From Marinimicrococcus flavescens (GTDB lineage: Bacteria > Pseudomonadota > Alphaproteobacteria > Geminicoccales > Geminicoccaceae), in assembly GCA_029211145.1 (NCBI GenBank), contig JARGEQ010000013.1, positions 1 to 43,304 of the forward strand: a DNA stretch of 43,304 nt, in the 5' to 3' direction. The position numbers and the translations under genes were made by a program. The notes beneath the pieces were generated by a model. The model saw only the letters and a list, made by a program, of their open reading frames with translations, had not been told where the DNA came from and ran no database searches. How positions within the stretch are numbered: position 1 is the stretch's first letter; each line of letters starts with the position of its first letter. This document shows positions 10,123 through 19,436 of this stretch, one piece after another.

Positions 10123-10233
10123 TCATGTCCTCCCTGATCGGGGGCGGCTCATGGCCGCCCGTCCTGTCGTTCTTCGCGGCTGCCGGCCTCGTTGCGCGAG
10201 CCGTGCCTCGACGATTCTGGACAAAGCCGGAGG

Positions 10234-11472
10234 CTATGCGCCTGCCGCCTCGGCCCTGCCCTCCGTCAGCCGCCTAGCCAGAACTTTGCCCGAGCCGCAG
10301 GCGAGCGTCCATCCCAGATGTCCGTGCCCGGTATTGAGGAACAGGCCGCCGAGCCTGCTCGCCCCGATGGCCGGCCTGCCGTGCGGCATCACCGGGCGAA
10401 GGCCGGCCCAGTGCTGCGCGGTGGCCGGGTCGTAGCAGGCGCGCAGGGCCGGAAAGACGCTGCAGGCACGCTCGAAGATCGCCTTGCAGCGCGCCGGCGA
10501 GGGGGTGGTGTCCCAGCCCGCGACCTCGGCGGAGCCGGCGAGCCGCAGCCGGTCGCCCAGGGGCGTAACGGCGAAGAAATAGCCGTCATTGAGGATCGTG
10601 GTGCGCGGCGCCTCCGGCCACGCATCGCGCGGCATGGTGACGGTGACACCCTTGACCGGATAGATCGGCAGCCGGATGCCGTAAGGGCGCAGGAACGGCG
10701 CGCTGTAGCTGCCCATGCAGACCACGACCGCGTCGGCGGCGATCCTGCCCTGGTCGGTAGCCACTCCCCTGACCGTGCCTGCCTCGAGCTCGAGGCGCTC
10801 GATCGTCGCGCCGTAGCGGAAGCGCACGCCCTGCGCCGCACACCAGGCAGCAAGGCCCCGGGTGAACTTGTGGCAGTCGCCGGCCTCGTCCTCGGGAAAG
10901 AAGATGCCGCCCTCGACCGGCACCGCCGCGCCGGCCAGCGCCGGCTCGATCGTCCGGGCGCGCTCGCCATCGACCACCTCCACCGCGAGCCCTTCCTCGG
11001 CCATCGGCAGAAAATAGCGGCCCGCCTCCTCGAGTGCCTTGGCATCGTGGCAGATCAGGATGCTGCCCTGCACGCTCTCGTCGTAGGCGATCCCGGTCTG
11101 CGCCCTGATCTCGCGCAGGGCCGCCAGGCTCTCGAGGGCGAGGCCGAGATTGCTCGAGCGGTTGGCGAGATGCCTGGCCTGGGTGCAGTTTCTCAGGAAC
11201 TCGACGCCCCAGCGCCACATCTTCGGAACGGCGCCGTAGCGCAGCAGCATGGGCGCATCTTCCTGGCCGAGCCAGCGCAGGATGCTGGTGGGCGCGCCGG
11301 GCTTCGAGAACGGCCCGGCCTCGCCCACATGGATGATGCCGCCATTGGCGAAGCTGGTCTCGAGCGCCGCTGCAGGCTGGCGCTCGATCACCTCGACCTC
11401 GTGGCCCTGGCGCTGCAGCCAGTAGGCGGTGGCGACACCGATGACGCCGGCACCGAGAACGACGACCTTCAT
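10234..11472 (-). CDS. dadA: D-amino-acid dehydrogenase small subunit-like oxidoreductase
   Basis: A 412-residue FAD enzyme. The N-terminal dinucleotide fold has VLGAGVIGVATAYWLQRQG (5-23) and ends in EVIER. DadA-type segments include ETSFANGGIIHVGEAGPFSKP (around 39-59), YPVKGVTVTMP, and the C-terminal HWAGLRPVMPHGRPAIGAS and NTGHGHLGWTLACGSGK. DadA oxidises D-amino acids to 2-oxo acids, ammonia and reduced quinone at the inner membrane. The ATG at 11472 has AGAGGGA 6 nt upstream. It is 111 nt ahead of the importer's binding-protein gene on the same strand, which suggests uptake coupled to oxidation. No racemase gene is adjacent. Confidence 0.9.
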   Translation of the reverse strand: MKVVVLGAGVIGVATAYWLQRQGHEVEVIERQPAAALETSFANGGIIHVGEAGPFSKPGAPTSILRWLGQEDAPMLLRYGAVPKMWRWGVEFLRNCTQARHLANRSSNLGLALESLAALREIRAQTGIAYDESVQGSILICHDAKALEEAGRYFLPMAEEGLAVEVVDGERARTIEPALAGAAVPVEGGIFFPEDEAGDCHKFTRGLAAWCAAQGVRFRYGATIERLELEAGTVRGVATDQGRIAADAVVVCMGSYSAPFLRPYGIRLPIYPVKGVTVTMPRDAWPEAPRTTILNDGYFFAVTPLGDRLRLAGSAEVAGWDTTPSPARCKAIFERACSVFPALRACYDPATAQHWAGLRPVMPHGRPAIGASRLGGLFLNTGHGHLGWTLACGSGKVLARRLTEGRAEAAGA

Positions 11473-11547
11473 GAATATCCCTCTGGGTTCGCGGGTGCCG
11501 GCCCGGCCGGCAAGCCCCAATGCCGGCGCGACCTTGACGCACCGCGC

Positions 11548-11585
11548 GGCGATCGTCGAGCGGGAGCGCCTCCTCGACGATCGCC
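11548..11585. promoter_or_regulatory. 13-bp perfect inverted repeat upstream of dadA
   Basis: Arms GGCGATCGTCGAG (11548-11560) and CTCGACGATCGCC (11573-11585) are perfectly complementary, with a 12-nt spacer. It lies 76-113 nt before the dadA start and beyond the floR-like gene's stop. No T-run follows on either strand, so an operator or processing hairpin is more likely than a simple terminator. Confidence 0.45.
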
Positions 11586-11661
11586 CGGATCGCTCGGCGC
11601 GGATGGTCCTCCGGCACCCGCGCCCCGCCGCCGCCGCGCCGTCATGTTCCCGAAAAGGGCA

Positions 11662-12870
11662 TCACGCCGAGGGCCGCCGGGGGCGATGGCTTCTTGTGCA
11701 AGCTGCCAGACCGAACGAGACCAGCACCGCCATCGTCGTGGCGTACGAGATCACGGGCCAGGCCGTATCGCCGTCCAGCATCGTGACCGCCAATGTCCCG
11801 ACAATGCTGACGATCAGGCTTTGGATGCAAAAGTAGAGCGCCACTGCCGATCCGGCGATGTCGTCGAACCGCGCAAGGGCACCGTTGGCGGTAACGGACA
11901 CCGTGAAGACAATGCCGACCGCGATAACCCACATCGGCAGGATGAAGCCGAGGAACGACGGCGCGCCGAGAAGCTCGCCCATCCCCAGCAGGACCGCGCC
12001 GCAAACGAGCAACGCCATCCCGCGCGCGACGCATCCGGCGCTGCCCCATCGGGCGACAAACGACCTCGCGAAGCGGGTTGTCGCGATCATGACGAGCGCC
12101 ACCGTTGCGAAGGCTGCGCTGAACTCGATCTCCGAATAGCCGGCTCGGCCTATGAGCACGCGGGGTGCTGTCGAAAAAAAGACGAAGAAGGTGCCCATAC
12201 CGGCACTGAAGCCGGCCGTGTAAACCCAGAATTCCGGACTGGCGAGGATGGGCAATACAGACCGGCGCATCGGTGCGCGATCCAGGGGCAGCGTCTCGTG
12301 CCACCTGAACCCTGCATGCAACAGCGCGAGCAACCCCGATGCGGCCAGTGTGGCGAATATCGCGCGCCATCCGAAAAACTCGCCGATCAACGCCCCGGCG
12401 ACAGGACCAAGCGCAGGCACGAAAGCCAGGATCGAACCGAAAAGGCCGTAGACGACAGCCCCTTCCGGACGGCTGCCATAGACATCGCGGACCGTCGCGA
12501 ACGTCGCCACCAGCGTGGCCGACGCGCCAATCGCCTGAAGCAGACGCAAAGCCAGGAAGGCGGCGGCAGTCGACGACCACGCCGCTCCGAGGGACGCAAC
12601 GATGAACAGCGAGGCACCCGCCAGCAGGACCGGCCGTCGCCCGATGCGGTCCGCAACCGGCCCGAAGATCACCTGGCCCACGCCGAGCATCACCATGTAG
12701 AGGCTCAAGGTGAGCTGGATCACGCGGGGCGTCGTGCCCAGGATGCCGGGCATCGCCGGAACGACGGGAAGATAGATATCCATCGCCAGCGAAGCGAGGA
12801 TGTCGAAGGGAGCCATCAGCAGCAGCGCTGCCGGCAGGCTGCAGGCCCACGCAGGGCGTATGGTGGTCAT
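11662..12870 (-). CDS. floR: FloR/CmlA-family phenicol exporter
   Basis: A 402-residue, 12-helix major facilitator protein (FloR is 404). From memory, it follows FloR almost residue for residue: LPAALLLMAPFDILASLAMD near the start, then IYLPVVPAMPGIL, IQLTLSLYMVMLGVGQVIFG (about 51-70), DRIGRRP after helix 2, FVARWG and VSVTANGALA. The family exports chloramphenicol and florfenicol by proton antiport. It also belongs to the wider Bcr/CflA group, so a native substrate is possible. The codon choice is visibly less G+C-extreme than that of the neighbours. The ATG has no good Shine-Dalgarno. It precedes dadA on the same strand with a 189-bp gap. No mobile element adjoins it. Confidence 0.86.
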   Translation of the reverse strand: MTTIRPAWACSLPAALLLMAPFDILASLAMDIYLPVVPAMPGILGTTPRVIQLTLSLYMVMLGVGQVIFGPVADRIGRRPVLLAGASLFIVASLGAAWSSTAAAFLALRLLQAIGASATLVATFATVRDVYGSRPEGAVVYGLFGSILAFVPALGPVAGALIGEFFGWRAIFATLAASGLLALLHAGFRWHETLPLDRAPMRRSVLPILASPEFWVYTAGFSAGMGTFFVFFSTAPRVLIGRAGYSEIEFSAAFATVALVMIATTRFARSFVARWGSAGCVARGMALLVCGAVLLGMGELLGAPSFLGFILPMWVIAVGIVFTVSVTANGALARFDDIAGSAVALYFCIQSLIVSIVGTLAVTMLDGDTAWPVISYATTMAVLVSFGLAACTRSHRPRRPSA

Positions 12871-12947
12871 GACGATTGAACCGCTCGATCGAGAAAACCG
12901 GGCGGCGTCTGCTCGTCAGCAATCGAATGGGATTGGTCTTACAGAAC

Positions 12948-12976
12948 GCCGCAACAACAAGACTTGTCGTTGCGGC
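12948..12976. promoter_or_regulatory. near-perfect palindrome upstream of the floR-like gene
   Basis: A 29-bp dyad: arms GCCGCAAC/GTTGCGGC (8 bp), one mismatch, then ACAAG/CTTGT about a central A. It lies 78-106 nt before the exporter's start, a suitable place for a repressor operator or a leader hairpin. The rest of 12871-13105 shows only a weaker repeat, AGGAAAAGAC (13021-13030) with GTCTTTCCT (13048-13056), and no gene. Confidence 0.5.
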
Positions 12977-13105
12977 TTACTTGTCTGCTGACTTGCAGGT
13001 TCCCATGCCGACACTCCACGAGGAAAAGACGGCCAGGCTTCTACCCTGTCTTTCCTGCACGGTCGAGAAGGCTGCGCGCCGCAGGGCTGCGCCTTTGGAG
13101 GGGAA

Positions 13106-13125
13106 ACGGGCCGTCGCCGGCCCGT
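13106..13125 (-). terminator. hairpin downstream of pntB
   Basis: Stem ACGGGCC / GGCCCGT with a 6-nt loop, 14 nt beyond the pntB stop on the minus strand and followed there by TTTCCCC. This is a likely, modest Rho-independent terminator of the pnt operon. Confidence 0.55.
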
Positions 13126-13138
13126 CTCTCGCGTGATC

Positions 13139-14599
13139 TCAGCCCTCGACGGACCTGACGATCTCCTCGGTCATCTTCTTGGCGTCGCCGAAGAGCATCA
13201 TCGTCCGGTCCATGTAGAAGAGCGGGTTGTCGATGCCGGCATAGCCCGCCGCCATCGAGCGCTTGACGAAGAACACCGCCTTGGCGCGGTCGACGTCGAG
13301 CACCGGCATGCCGTAGATCGGCGAGCTGGTGTCGGTCTTGGCGGCCGGGTTGGTGATGTCGTTGGCGCCGATGACGTAGGCCACGTCGGCCTGGCCGAAC
13401 TCGTTGTTGATCTCCTCCATCTCGAAGACCACGTCGTAGGGGATGTTGGCCTCGGCCAGCAGCACGTTCATGTGGCCGGGCATGCGGCCGGCCACCGGAT
13501 GGATGGCGAAGCGCACCTCCACGCCCTTCTTGGTCAGCGTGTCGTAGAGCTCGCGCACCGAGTGCTGCGCCTGGGCCACCGCCATGCCGTAGCCCGGCAC
13601 GATGATGACCTTCTGGGCGTTCTCCATGATGAAGGCGGCATCCTCGGCCGAGCCCGACTTCACCGTCTTGTCGCCGGTGTCGGCGGCAGCGGCGGCGGTC
13701 TCGCCGAAGCCGCCCAGGATGACCGAGAAGAACGAGCGGTTCATCGCCCGGCACATGATGTAGGAGAGGATGGCGCCCGAGCTGCCGACCAGCGCGCCGG
13801 TGACGATGAGCATCGGGTTCTGCAGGGTGAAGCCGATGCCGGCGGCGGCCCAGCCCGAGTAGGAGTTCAGCATCGAGACCACCACCGGCATGTCGGCACC
13901 GCCGATCGGGATGATCAGCAGCACGCCGATGGCGAAGGCCAGAAGCGTCATCAGCACGAACGCGGTACCGCTCTCGGTGGCCGTGACCGCCACCAGCAGC
14001 AGCAGGATGACGAGGCCGATGGCGATGTTGATGGCGTGCCGGGCCGGCAGCATGATCGGCCGCGAGCTCATGGCGGCGGCGACCGCCGGCTTGAGGAAGC
14101 CCGGCACCAGCGCCTCGGCCCCGGGAGGCAGCTTGGCCTGGAGCTTGCCGAAGGCGATCACCGAGCCCGAGAAGGTGATGGCGCCGATGATGGTGCCCAG
14201 GCCCATCTCGACCAGCGACAGCCCCTTGATGCTGCCGTCCAGGTTGGTGATCCCGAAGTCGGCGGGGTTGAGGAACGCGCCGGCAGCGACGAACACCGCA
14301 GCGAGACCGACCAGCGAGTGGAAGGCCGCGACCAGCTGCGGCATGGCGGTCATCTCGATCCGCCGGGCGATGACGAAGCCCGCCGCACCGCCGATGGCGA
14401 TGCCCAGCACGATCAGCAGATAGGTGCCGATCCCGGCATGCGGCAGGGCCAGCAGCGTGATGACGATGGCAATCGTCATGCCGGCCATGCCGTAGCGGTT
14501 GCCGGCCCGGGAGGTGGCCGGCGAGGACAGGCCGCGCAGCGCCAGGATGAAGAAGACGGCGGCAACGAGATAGCCGATGGCGGCGATGTTGATGCTCAT
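13139..14599 (-). CDS. pntB: NAD(P) transhydrogenase beta subunit
   Basis: A 486-residue protein. About nine transmembrane helices in the first 270 residues (membrane domain dII) are followed by the soluble NADP(H)-binding domain dIII with VIIVPGYGMAVAQAQ, PVAGRMPGHMNVLLAEA and the VIGANDITNPAA segment. The enzyme couples hydride transfer from NADH to NADP+ to inward proton flow across the inner membrane. It lies 10 nt after pntAB and is the third gene of the operon. Length and split-subunit architecture match other alphaproteobacteria. Confidence 0.97.
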   Translation of the reverse strand: MSINIAAIGYLVAAVFFILALRGLSSPATSRAGNRYGMAGMTIAIVITLLALPHAGIGTYLLIVLGIAIGGAAGFVIARRIEMTAMPQLVAAFHSLVGLAAVFVAAGAFLNPADFGITNLDGSIKGLSLVEMGLGTIIGAITFSGSVIAFGKLQAKLPPGAEALVPGFLKPAVAAAMSSRPIMLPARHAINIAIGLVILLLLVAVTATESGTAFVLMTLLAFAIGVLLIIPIGGADMPVVVSMLNSYSGWAAAGIGFTLQNPMLIVTGALVGSSGAILSYIMCRAMNRSFFSVILGGFGETAAAAADTGDKTVKSGSAEDAAFIMENAQKVIIVPGYGMAVAQAQHSVRELYDTLTKKGVEVRFAIHPVAGRMPGHMNVLLAEANIPYDVVFEMEEINNEFGQADVAYVIGANDITNPAAKTDTSSPIYGMPVLDVDRAKAVFFVKRSMAAGYAGIDNPLFYMDRTMMLFGDAKKMTEEIVRSVEG

Positions 14600-14609
14600 G
14601 GCCTGCCCC

Positions 14610-14894
14610 TCAGCCGCGCTTCTTGAACATGGCGAGCATCCGCTCCGTCACGGCAAAGCCGCCGAAGATGTTCACCGACGCCAGGACCACGGCCAAAAAG
14701 CCGAACACCGCGGCGGCCCCGCCCGCCCCGGTGGCGATCAGCGCGCCCACGATGATCACGCTCGAGATGGCGTTGGTCACCGACATGAGCGGCGTGTGCA
14801 GCGCCGGGGTCACCGACCAGACGACGTAATAGCCCACGAAGATCGCGAGCACGAAGATGATGAGATTGAAGATGCCGGGATCGATCGCTTCCAC
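14610..14894 (-). CDS. pntAB: NAD(P) transhydrogenase alpha subunit, membrane part
   Basis: A 94-residue membrane protein with three hydrophobic helices and the conserved [20 protein letters not shown] (28-47), corresponding to the C-terminal membrane part of E. coli PntA. It joins PntB in the proton channel. It lies 11 nt after pntAA and 10 nt before pntB. The separate coding of this segment is the normal alphaproteobacterial arrangement, not a broken gene. Confidence 0.95.
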   Translation of the reverse strand: MEAIDPGIFNLIIFVLAIFVGYYVVWSVTPALHTPLMSVTNAISSVIIVGALIATGAGGAAAVFGFLAVVLASVNIFGGFAVTERMLAMFKKRG

Positions 14895-14905
14895 GGGCGC
14901 TCTCC

Positions 14906-16024
14906 TCAGGCCTGGTCGGCGAAGTTCGGGTGGACGATCCTGCCCTCGTGGGTGAGCATCGCACCCTTGACGAGGTCGTCGTCCATGTCGATCGCGAGCG
15001 CGCCTTCCTTGGAGACGAGCAGCGCCACGAAGTTCTGCAGGTTGCGGGCGTAGAGCACCGAGGAGGCAGGCGCCAGGCGCGCCGGCAGGTTGCGGGCGCC
15101 GATGATCCTGACGCCGCCTTCCATGCGCTCGGCCCCGGGCTCGCTGCCCTCGACATTGCCGCCGCTCTCGGCCGCCATGTCGAGCACCACCGAGCCGGCC
15201 TTCATCGATGCCACCATCTGCGCGGTGACGATCCGCGGAGCCTTGCGGCCGGGGATCTGCGCGGTGGTCACGACGATGTCCTGGCCCTTCAGGTGCTCGG
15301 CCACCAGCCGCGCCTGCTCGGCCTGCTCCTCGGGCGTGAGCGGCCGCGCATAGCCGCCGGCGGTGGCAGCCCCCTCGGGGATGAAGCCCACGAACTTGCC
15401 GCCGAGGCTCTCGATCTCCTCCCGTGCGGCCGGCCGCACGTCGGTCGCCGTGACCACCGCCCCCATGCGCTTGGCGGTGGCGATGGCCTGGAGCCCGGCC
15501 ACACCGGCGCCGATCACGAAGACCTTGGCGGGCGTCACGGTGCCGGCCGCGGTCATCATCATCGGCAGGACGCGGCTGTAGGCCGCCATCGCGTCGACCA
15601 TCGCCTTGTAGCCGGCGAGGTTGGCCTGGCTGGAGAGCACGTCCATGGCCTGGGCGCGGGTGGTGCGCGGCAGCAGCTCCAGGGAGAAGGCGGTGACCCC
15701 GGCGCTGGCATAGGCCGCCACCTGCTCACGGCTCATATAGGGATCGAGCATCCCCACCAGGACCTGGCCCTGGCGCAGCCGGCCCATCTCGTCCTCGCCC
15801 GGCCGCTGCACCTTGAGGACGATCTCGGCGTCCCAGGCCCCGGCCGCGTCGGCGAGCGACGCGCCGGCCTTGGTGAAGGCCTCGTCGGCGAGAGCGGCAC
15901 CGGTGCCGGCCCCCTCCTCCACCACGCAGTCGAGGCCGAGGCCCTTGTAGCGCTTGATGGTGTCCGGGCTCGCCGCGACGCGAAGCTCGTGCTCACGGCT
16001 TTCTTTCGGGATGCCTATTCTCAT
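14906..16024 (-). CDS. pntAA: NAD(P) transhydrogenase alpha subunit, NAD-binding part
   Basis: A 372-residue soluble domain dI, related to alanine dehydrogenase. It opens with [20 protein letters not shown], carries [20 protein letters not shown] in the middle, and binds NAD(H) through [20 protein letters not shown] with the acceptor D in TATDVRP. The ATG at 16024 is preceded by AGAGGCGAGG; an upstream in-frame extension lacks homology. It is the first gene of pntAA-pntAB-pntB. The 148 bp between it and folD should hold the promoter. Confidence 0.96.
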   Translation of the reverse strand: MRIGIPKESREHELRVAASPDTIKRYKGLGLDCVVEEGAGTGAALADEAFTKAGASLADAAGAWDAEIVLKVQRPGEDEMGRLRQGQVLVGMLDPYMSREQVAAYASAGVTAFSLELLPRTTRAQAMDVLSSQANLAGYKAMVDAMAAYSRVLPMMMTAAGTVTPAKVFVIGAGVAGLQAIATAKRMGAVVTATDVRPAAREEIESLGGKFVGFIPEGAATAGGYARPLTPEEQAEQARLVAEHLKGQDIVVTTAQIPGRKAPRIVTAQMVASMKAGSVVLDMAAESGGNVEGSEPGAERMEGGVRIIGARNLPARLAPASSVLYARNLQNFVALLVSKEGALAIDMDDDLVKGAMLTHEGRIVHPNFADQA

Positions 16025-16172
16025 TGCCTCGCCTCTTTGCCGGGCGGAGCCCCGGTGAGGAGCTCCGCCGCCGGACGCCTTGGAGAGTGGCTGGCCGGCC
16101 GGTCGTCCGCGTTCTGTTAGGTAAAGGATGCCGCCATGGCAATCGGGCCGTGCGGGCGGCGCGGGTTGCGCG

Positions 16173-17078
16173 TCAGGCGCTGCCGCCCGCACGGCGCGCC
16201 AGCAGGCCGCGGCAGGCGATCACGGTATTGCGCAAAAGGCAGGCCACCGTCATCGGCCCGACCCCGCCCGGCACCGGCGTGATGGCGGCGGCACGCTCGG
16301 AGGCCTCCTCGAAGGCCACGTCGCCGGTCAGCCGCGAGCCGCCGCCGGGCTTCTCGACGCGGTTGATGCCCACGTCGATCACCACCGCACCTTCCTTGAC
16401 CCAGTCGCCGCGCACCATCTCGGGCCGGCCGACAGCGGCCACCAGGATGTCGGCGCGACGGCATTCCGCCGCCAGGTCGCGGGTTCGCGAGTGGGCGATG
16501 GTCACCGTGCAGTCGCGGGCCAGCAGGAGGGCTGCCATCGGCTTGCCGACGATGTTGGAGCGGCCCAGCACGAGCGCGCGCATGCCGCGCAGCCCGCCCT
16601 GGCCGAGCTCGCTCTCGAGCATCACCAGGCAGCCCTGCGGGGTGCAGGGCACCAGCAGATCCTCCGGCAGGCCGCCGGAAAGGGCGGCGAGGCGGCCGGC
16701 ATTGAGCGGATGGAAGCCGTCCACGTCCTTGGCCGGGTCGATAGCCTCGAGCACCGCCGCCGGGTCGATCTGCGGCGGCAGCGGCAGCTGGACCAGAATG
16801 CCGTGCACCTCGGGATCGGCATTGAGCCTGGCGATCAGCGCCAGGAGATCGGCCTGCGAGGTGGTCTCGGGCAGCGCCACGAGATCGCCCGCCATGCCGA
16901 CCTCCTCGGCCATCCGCGTCTTGGTGCGGACATAGGCGATGCTGGCTGGATGCTCGCCCAGCAGCACCACCTTGAGGCCGGGCCTCACGCCGGTGGTGCG
17001 GACCAGCTCGGCCACCTCCTCGCCAAGCCGCTCGCGCAGGGCCGCTGCATGGGCGCGTCCGTCGATGATCCTGCTCAT
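16173..17078 (-). CDS. folD: Bifunctional methylene-THF dehydrogenase/cyclohydrolase FolD
   Basis: A 301-residue enzyme (usual length 280-300) that interconverts methylene- and formyl-tetrahydrofolate with NADP(H). Landmarks are the catalytic lysine in [26 protein letters not shown], the [17 protein letters not shown] nucleotide-binding segment and the C-terminal [15 protein letters not shown]. Its start ATG overlaps the last codons of the DUF167 gene (17075-17078), so the two are translationally coupled. Confidence 0.96.
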   Translation of the reverse strand: MSRIIDGRAHAAALRERLGEEVAELVRTTGVRPGLKVVLLGEHPASIAYVRTKTRMAEEVGMAGDLVALPETTSQADLLALIARLNADPEVHGILVQLPLPPQIDPAAVLEAIDPAKDVDGFHPLNAGRLAALSGGLPEDLLVPCTPQGCLVMLESELGQGGLRGMRALVLGRSNIVGKPMAALLLARDCTVTIAHSRTRDLAAECRRADILVAAVGRPEMVRGDWVKEGAVVIDVGINRVEKPGGGSRLTGDVAFEEASERAAAITPVPGGVGPMTVACLLRNTVIACRGLLARRAGGSA

Positions 17079-17413
17079 TCCTTGCTCTCCCCGAGCTGAC
17101 TGTGCCCGGCCATGGCCGCCAGGCTTGCCGCCAGCTCGTCCGGCTGGCCTTCCACCCTGATCCGCTTCCAGCGCGCCGCGGCGCCGGCCAGCAGCGTCAG
17201 TCGCGACACCGCCACGCCCATGCGCTTGCCCAGCAGGCGCAGGATGGCCGCATTGGCCTTGCCGTCGTCCGGCGGTGCGGTGACCCGCACGGCAAGCCAC
17301 CACTCGCCCTGCGCGTCGGCGACGCAGCCGTCGATCCCGTCCCGCGCCGCTTTCGGCCGCGCCCGCACCCGCAGCTCGAGGCCGTCGGCGAGGCGCCGGC
17401 AGGGGAGCTCCAA
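17075..17413 (-). CDS. yggU: DUF167/YggU-family protein
   Basis: A 112-residue protein of the UPF0235 family. It has the hallmark [21 protein letters not shown] (about 43-63) and a preceding beta-strand segment [14 protein letters not shown]. The biochemical role of this small alpha/beta family is unknown. It sits between yggT (3 nt upstream) and folD (4-bp overlap); the yggT-yggU pairing is conserved in many proteobacteria. Confidence 0.9.
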   Translation of the reverse strand: MELPCRRLADGLELRVRARPKAARDGIDGCVADAQGEWWLAVRVTAPPDDGKANAAILRLLGKRMGVAVSRLTLLAGAAARWKRIRVEGQPDELAASLAAMAGHSQLGESKE

Positions 17414-17416
17414 GGC

Positions 17417-17698
17417 TCAGTACCGCAGATATTCGTTGATCAGGTCGCGCACGAAATAGAGGGCCAGGATCAGCACCAGCGGCGAGAGATCGAGCCCGCC
17501 CATATTGGGCAGCAGGTTGCGGATCGGCCGCAGCGCCGGCTCCGTCACCCGGTAGAGGAAGTCGCCGATCTGGTAGACGATCCGGTTGCCGGTGTTCACG
17601 ACGTTGAAGGCGATGAGCCAGCTCAGCACGACCGAGCCGATGATCAGCCAGATGTAGACGCCGATGACGGTGTTGAGCAGGTTCGTGAGTGCGAGCAT
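17417..17698 (-). CDS. yggT: YggT-family membrane protein
   Basis: A 93-residue protein with two hydrophobic helices flanking the conserved [25 protein letters not shown] (split here only for description: [12 protein letters not shown] then GGLDLSP). YggT proteins are small inner-membrane proteins linked to osmotic-shock tolerance in E. coli and to division in related bacteria. The ATG at 17698 is used; the in-frame upstream extension has no family match. It heads the yggT-yggU-folD operon. Confidence 0.88.
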   Translation of the reverse strand: MLALTNLLNTVIGVYIWLIIGSVVLSWLIAFNVVNTGNRIVYQIGDFLYRVTEPALRPIRNLLPNMGGLDLSPLVLILALYFVRDLINEYLRY

Positions 17699-17821
17699 GG
17701 ACCAACGGGCTGAAATGACGGGGCGATGCGGCGGCACTATATACGAGCCGCCGCCCCTCGCCAGCCCCGTCACCATCCTCTTGACAGCGTCGCCGGGTGC
17801 CACCATAGATGCGCGCCACGT

Positions 17822-17897
<76 letters not shown>

Positions 17898-17902
17898 ATC
17901 CT

Positions 17903-17921
17903 CTCCCGGCCGGTCCGGGAG
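17903..17921 (+). repeat. hairpin just after tRNA-Ala
   Basis: Stem CTCCCGG / CCGGGAG with a 5-nt loop, 6 nt beyond the tRNA CCA. It has no T-run and may act as a 3'-processing signal ahead of the terminator that follows. Confidence 0.4.
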
Positions 17922-17927
17922 CCGCGA

Positions 17928-17957
17928 GGGCGCCTTCGGGCGCCCTTCGTGCTTTTG
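17928..17957 (+). terminator. Rho-independent terminator after tRNA-Ala
   Basis: Stem GGGCGCC (17928-17934) and GGCGCCC (17939-17945) capped by a TTCG tetraloop and followed by TTCGTGCTTTT. This is the clearest intrinsic terminator in the window. Confidence 0.85.
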
Positions 17958-18050
17958 GAGCCCCCGCCTCCTCCCGAAGATCCCGCGCGGCCGACGGCCG
18001 CCTCGTGCTAGCGATCGCCTCCTGCAGCCCGCCGGCACAAGGAGGATACC

Positions 18051-18563
18051 GTGGCCGAGCATCACCACTCCCTCGACCGCGCGTTCGCCCGGCTTCCCGG
18101 ACCCGACGATCCGAGGCCCTATCTGGGCTCTTTGGAGGACGTCGAGCGCATCCTGCGCGGCTTCATGGGCGTGGTGCACGCCCGCTGGTGCGCCGGCATC
18201 CCCGACGAGCAGGCGAGGGAGGCGGCCATCGAGGCGGACAAGGCCGAATGTCTCAGGCTGGCGCGGGTGTTCCTCGGGCAGCATCCCGACGAGTACAACG
18301 CCGTGGGCTCGTGGAACACGGAGGGAGAGATCGCCCGGTTCTGCGCGAAAGTGGCCGGGATAGAAGGGACGGACCCGCTCGGGATCATGAACGCGGTCTT
18401 CCAGCTGCTGCTGCTGCGCTACTACGAGGGCATGAACATGATCGACGAGGGCGGGTCGCCCGAGGACGCGGCATCCATGGTCAACCGGCGGATCGAGAAC
18501 ACCTGGCACATGCTTCTCGGGATGTATCCGGTCGGCGGCGGCCTCGACCCCGACGAGAGCTGA
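18051..18563 (+). CDS. hypothetical protein, soluble and acidic
   Basis: A 170-residue protein I do not recognise. The GTG start is well supported by AAGGAGG 5 nt upstream. The sequence is soluble, mostly helical in character, with several Trp and Met residues: HARWCAG near 45, the segment [11 protein letters not shown] near 87, [17 protein letters not shown] near 123 and a C-terminal LDPDES. There is no signal peptide, membrane helix or known motif. It is alone on the plus strand between the tRNA terminator and the convergent pxpA, whose stop lies 17 nt beyond its own. Codon use looks native. Confidence 0.75.
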   Translation: MAEHHHSLDRAFARLPGPDDPRPYLGSLEDVERILRGFMGVVHARWCAGIPDEQAREAAIEADKAECLRLARVFLGQHPDEYNAVGSWNTEGEIARFCAKVAGIEGTDPLGIMNAVFQLLLLRYYEGMNMIDEGGSPEDAASMVNRRIENTWHMLLGMYPVGGGLDPDES

Positions 18564-18580
18564 CCGCGCCCCTGCCCGCC

Positions 18581-19354
18581 TCAGAGCGCCCGCGCGAAGG
18601 GCCGCAGCGTCACGCCGGCTTTCTCCATCGCCTCGCGGATGCCGCGCGCCATGGCCACTGCCGCAGGATTGTCGCCGTGCACGCAGATCGTGTCGATGGC
18701 GACGGGAATGCGCTTGCCCGAGACCGAGGTGATCGCACCGTCCTCGAGCATCCGCAGCACCCGCTGCGTCGCCTCGGCGGAATCGTGGATCACCGCGCCG
18801 GGCAGCTTGCGCGAGGTGAGGTTGCCGGCATCGTCGTAGGTGCGGTCGGCATAGACCTCGCGGGCCATCCTCAGCCCCAGCTTCTCGCCCGCCTTCTCGA
18901 GCTCGTTGCCGGGCATCACCACGAAGATCATCTCCGGGTCCACCGCCTTGCTGGCGCGCGCCACCGCCATGGCGAGATCGGCGTCGACGGCCGCCATGTT
19001 GCCCAGCGCGCCGTGCGTCTTGAGGTGGCGCACCTTGTGGCCGACCACCGCCGCCATCGCCTGCAGCGCCCCGATCTGGTAGACGATGAGCTTCTCGACG
19101 TCCCCGGGCCGCTCCCCCTGGATGGGCCGCCTTCCAAAGCCCCAGAGATCGAGGAAGCCCGGGTGGGCGCCGATCTCCACGCCGCGCTCCAGCGCCAGCC
19201 GCACCGTCTCGTGCATCACGAGGGGATCGCCCGCGTGGAAGCCGCAGGCGACGTTGGCGGTCGTGACGATGTCGAGCATCTCGGCGTCGTTGCCCATCGT
19301 CCAGGCGCCGAAGCTCTCTCCGAGGTCGCTGTTGAGATCGACCGCAAGGCCCAT
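18581..19354 (-). CDS. pxpA: 5-oxoprolinase subunit PxpA (LamB/YcsF family)
   Basis: A 257-residue protein of the family's usual length. It opens with [12 protein letters not shown], followed by [14 protein letters not shown] (37-50), [15 protein letters not shown] and the C-terminal ICVHGDNP. PxpA acts with PxpB and PxpC in ATP-dependent opening of 5-oxoproline (pyroglutamate) to glutamate. ATG 19354 has GAAGGAGA 7 nt upstream. It is transcribed away from the TRAP-pxpBC operon, with 176 bp of shared upstream DNA, an unusual split, since pxpA usually adjoins pxpB and pxpC on one strand. Confidence 0.93.
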   Translation of the reverse strand: MGLAVDLNSDLGESFGAWTMGNDAEMLDIVTTANVACGFHAGDPLVMHETVRLALERGVEIGAHPGFLDLWGFGRRPIQGERPGDVEKLIVYQIGALQAMAAVVGHKVRHLKTHGALGNMAAVDADLAMAVARASKAVDPEMIFVVMPGNELEKAGEKLGLRMAREVYADRTYDDAGNLTSRKLPGAVIHDSAEATQRVLRMLEDGAITSVSGKRIPVAIDTICVHGDNPAAVAMARGIREAMEKAGVTLRPFARAL

Positions 19355-19436
19355 CTTGACGTTCTCCTTCAGACGCTCATGCTGGCCGCCCTCGCGTCGG
19401 CCGCGCACAGGCTAGAGCATCTGGCGGCTGCTGCAA

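Noticed and set aside
11473..13138. Insertion sequence or integron flanking the floR-like gene
   Set aside because: There is no transposase or integrase fragment, no terminal repeat pair enclosing the gene, and no attC-like site. The inverted repeats on the two sides differ in sequence.
14610..16024. Broken pntA (alpha subunit in two pieces)
   Set aside because: A separately coded pntAA and pntAB is the normal alphaproteobacterial arrangement, and both pieces have proper starts and stops.
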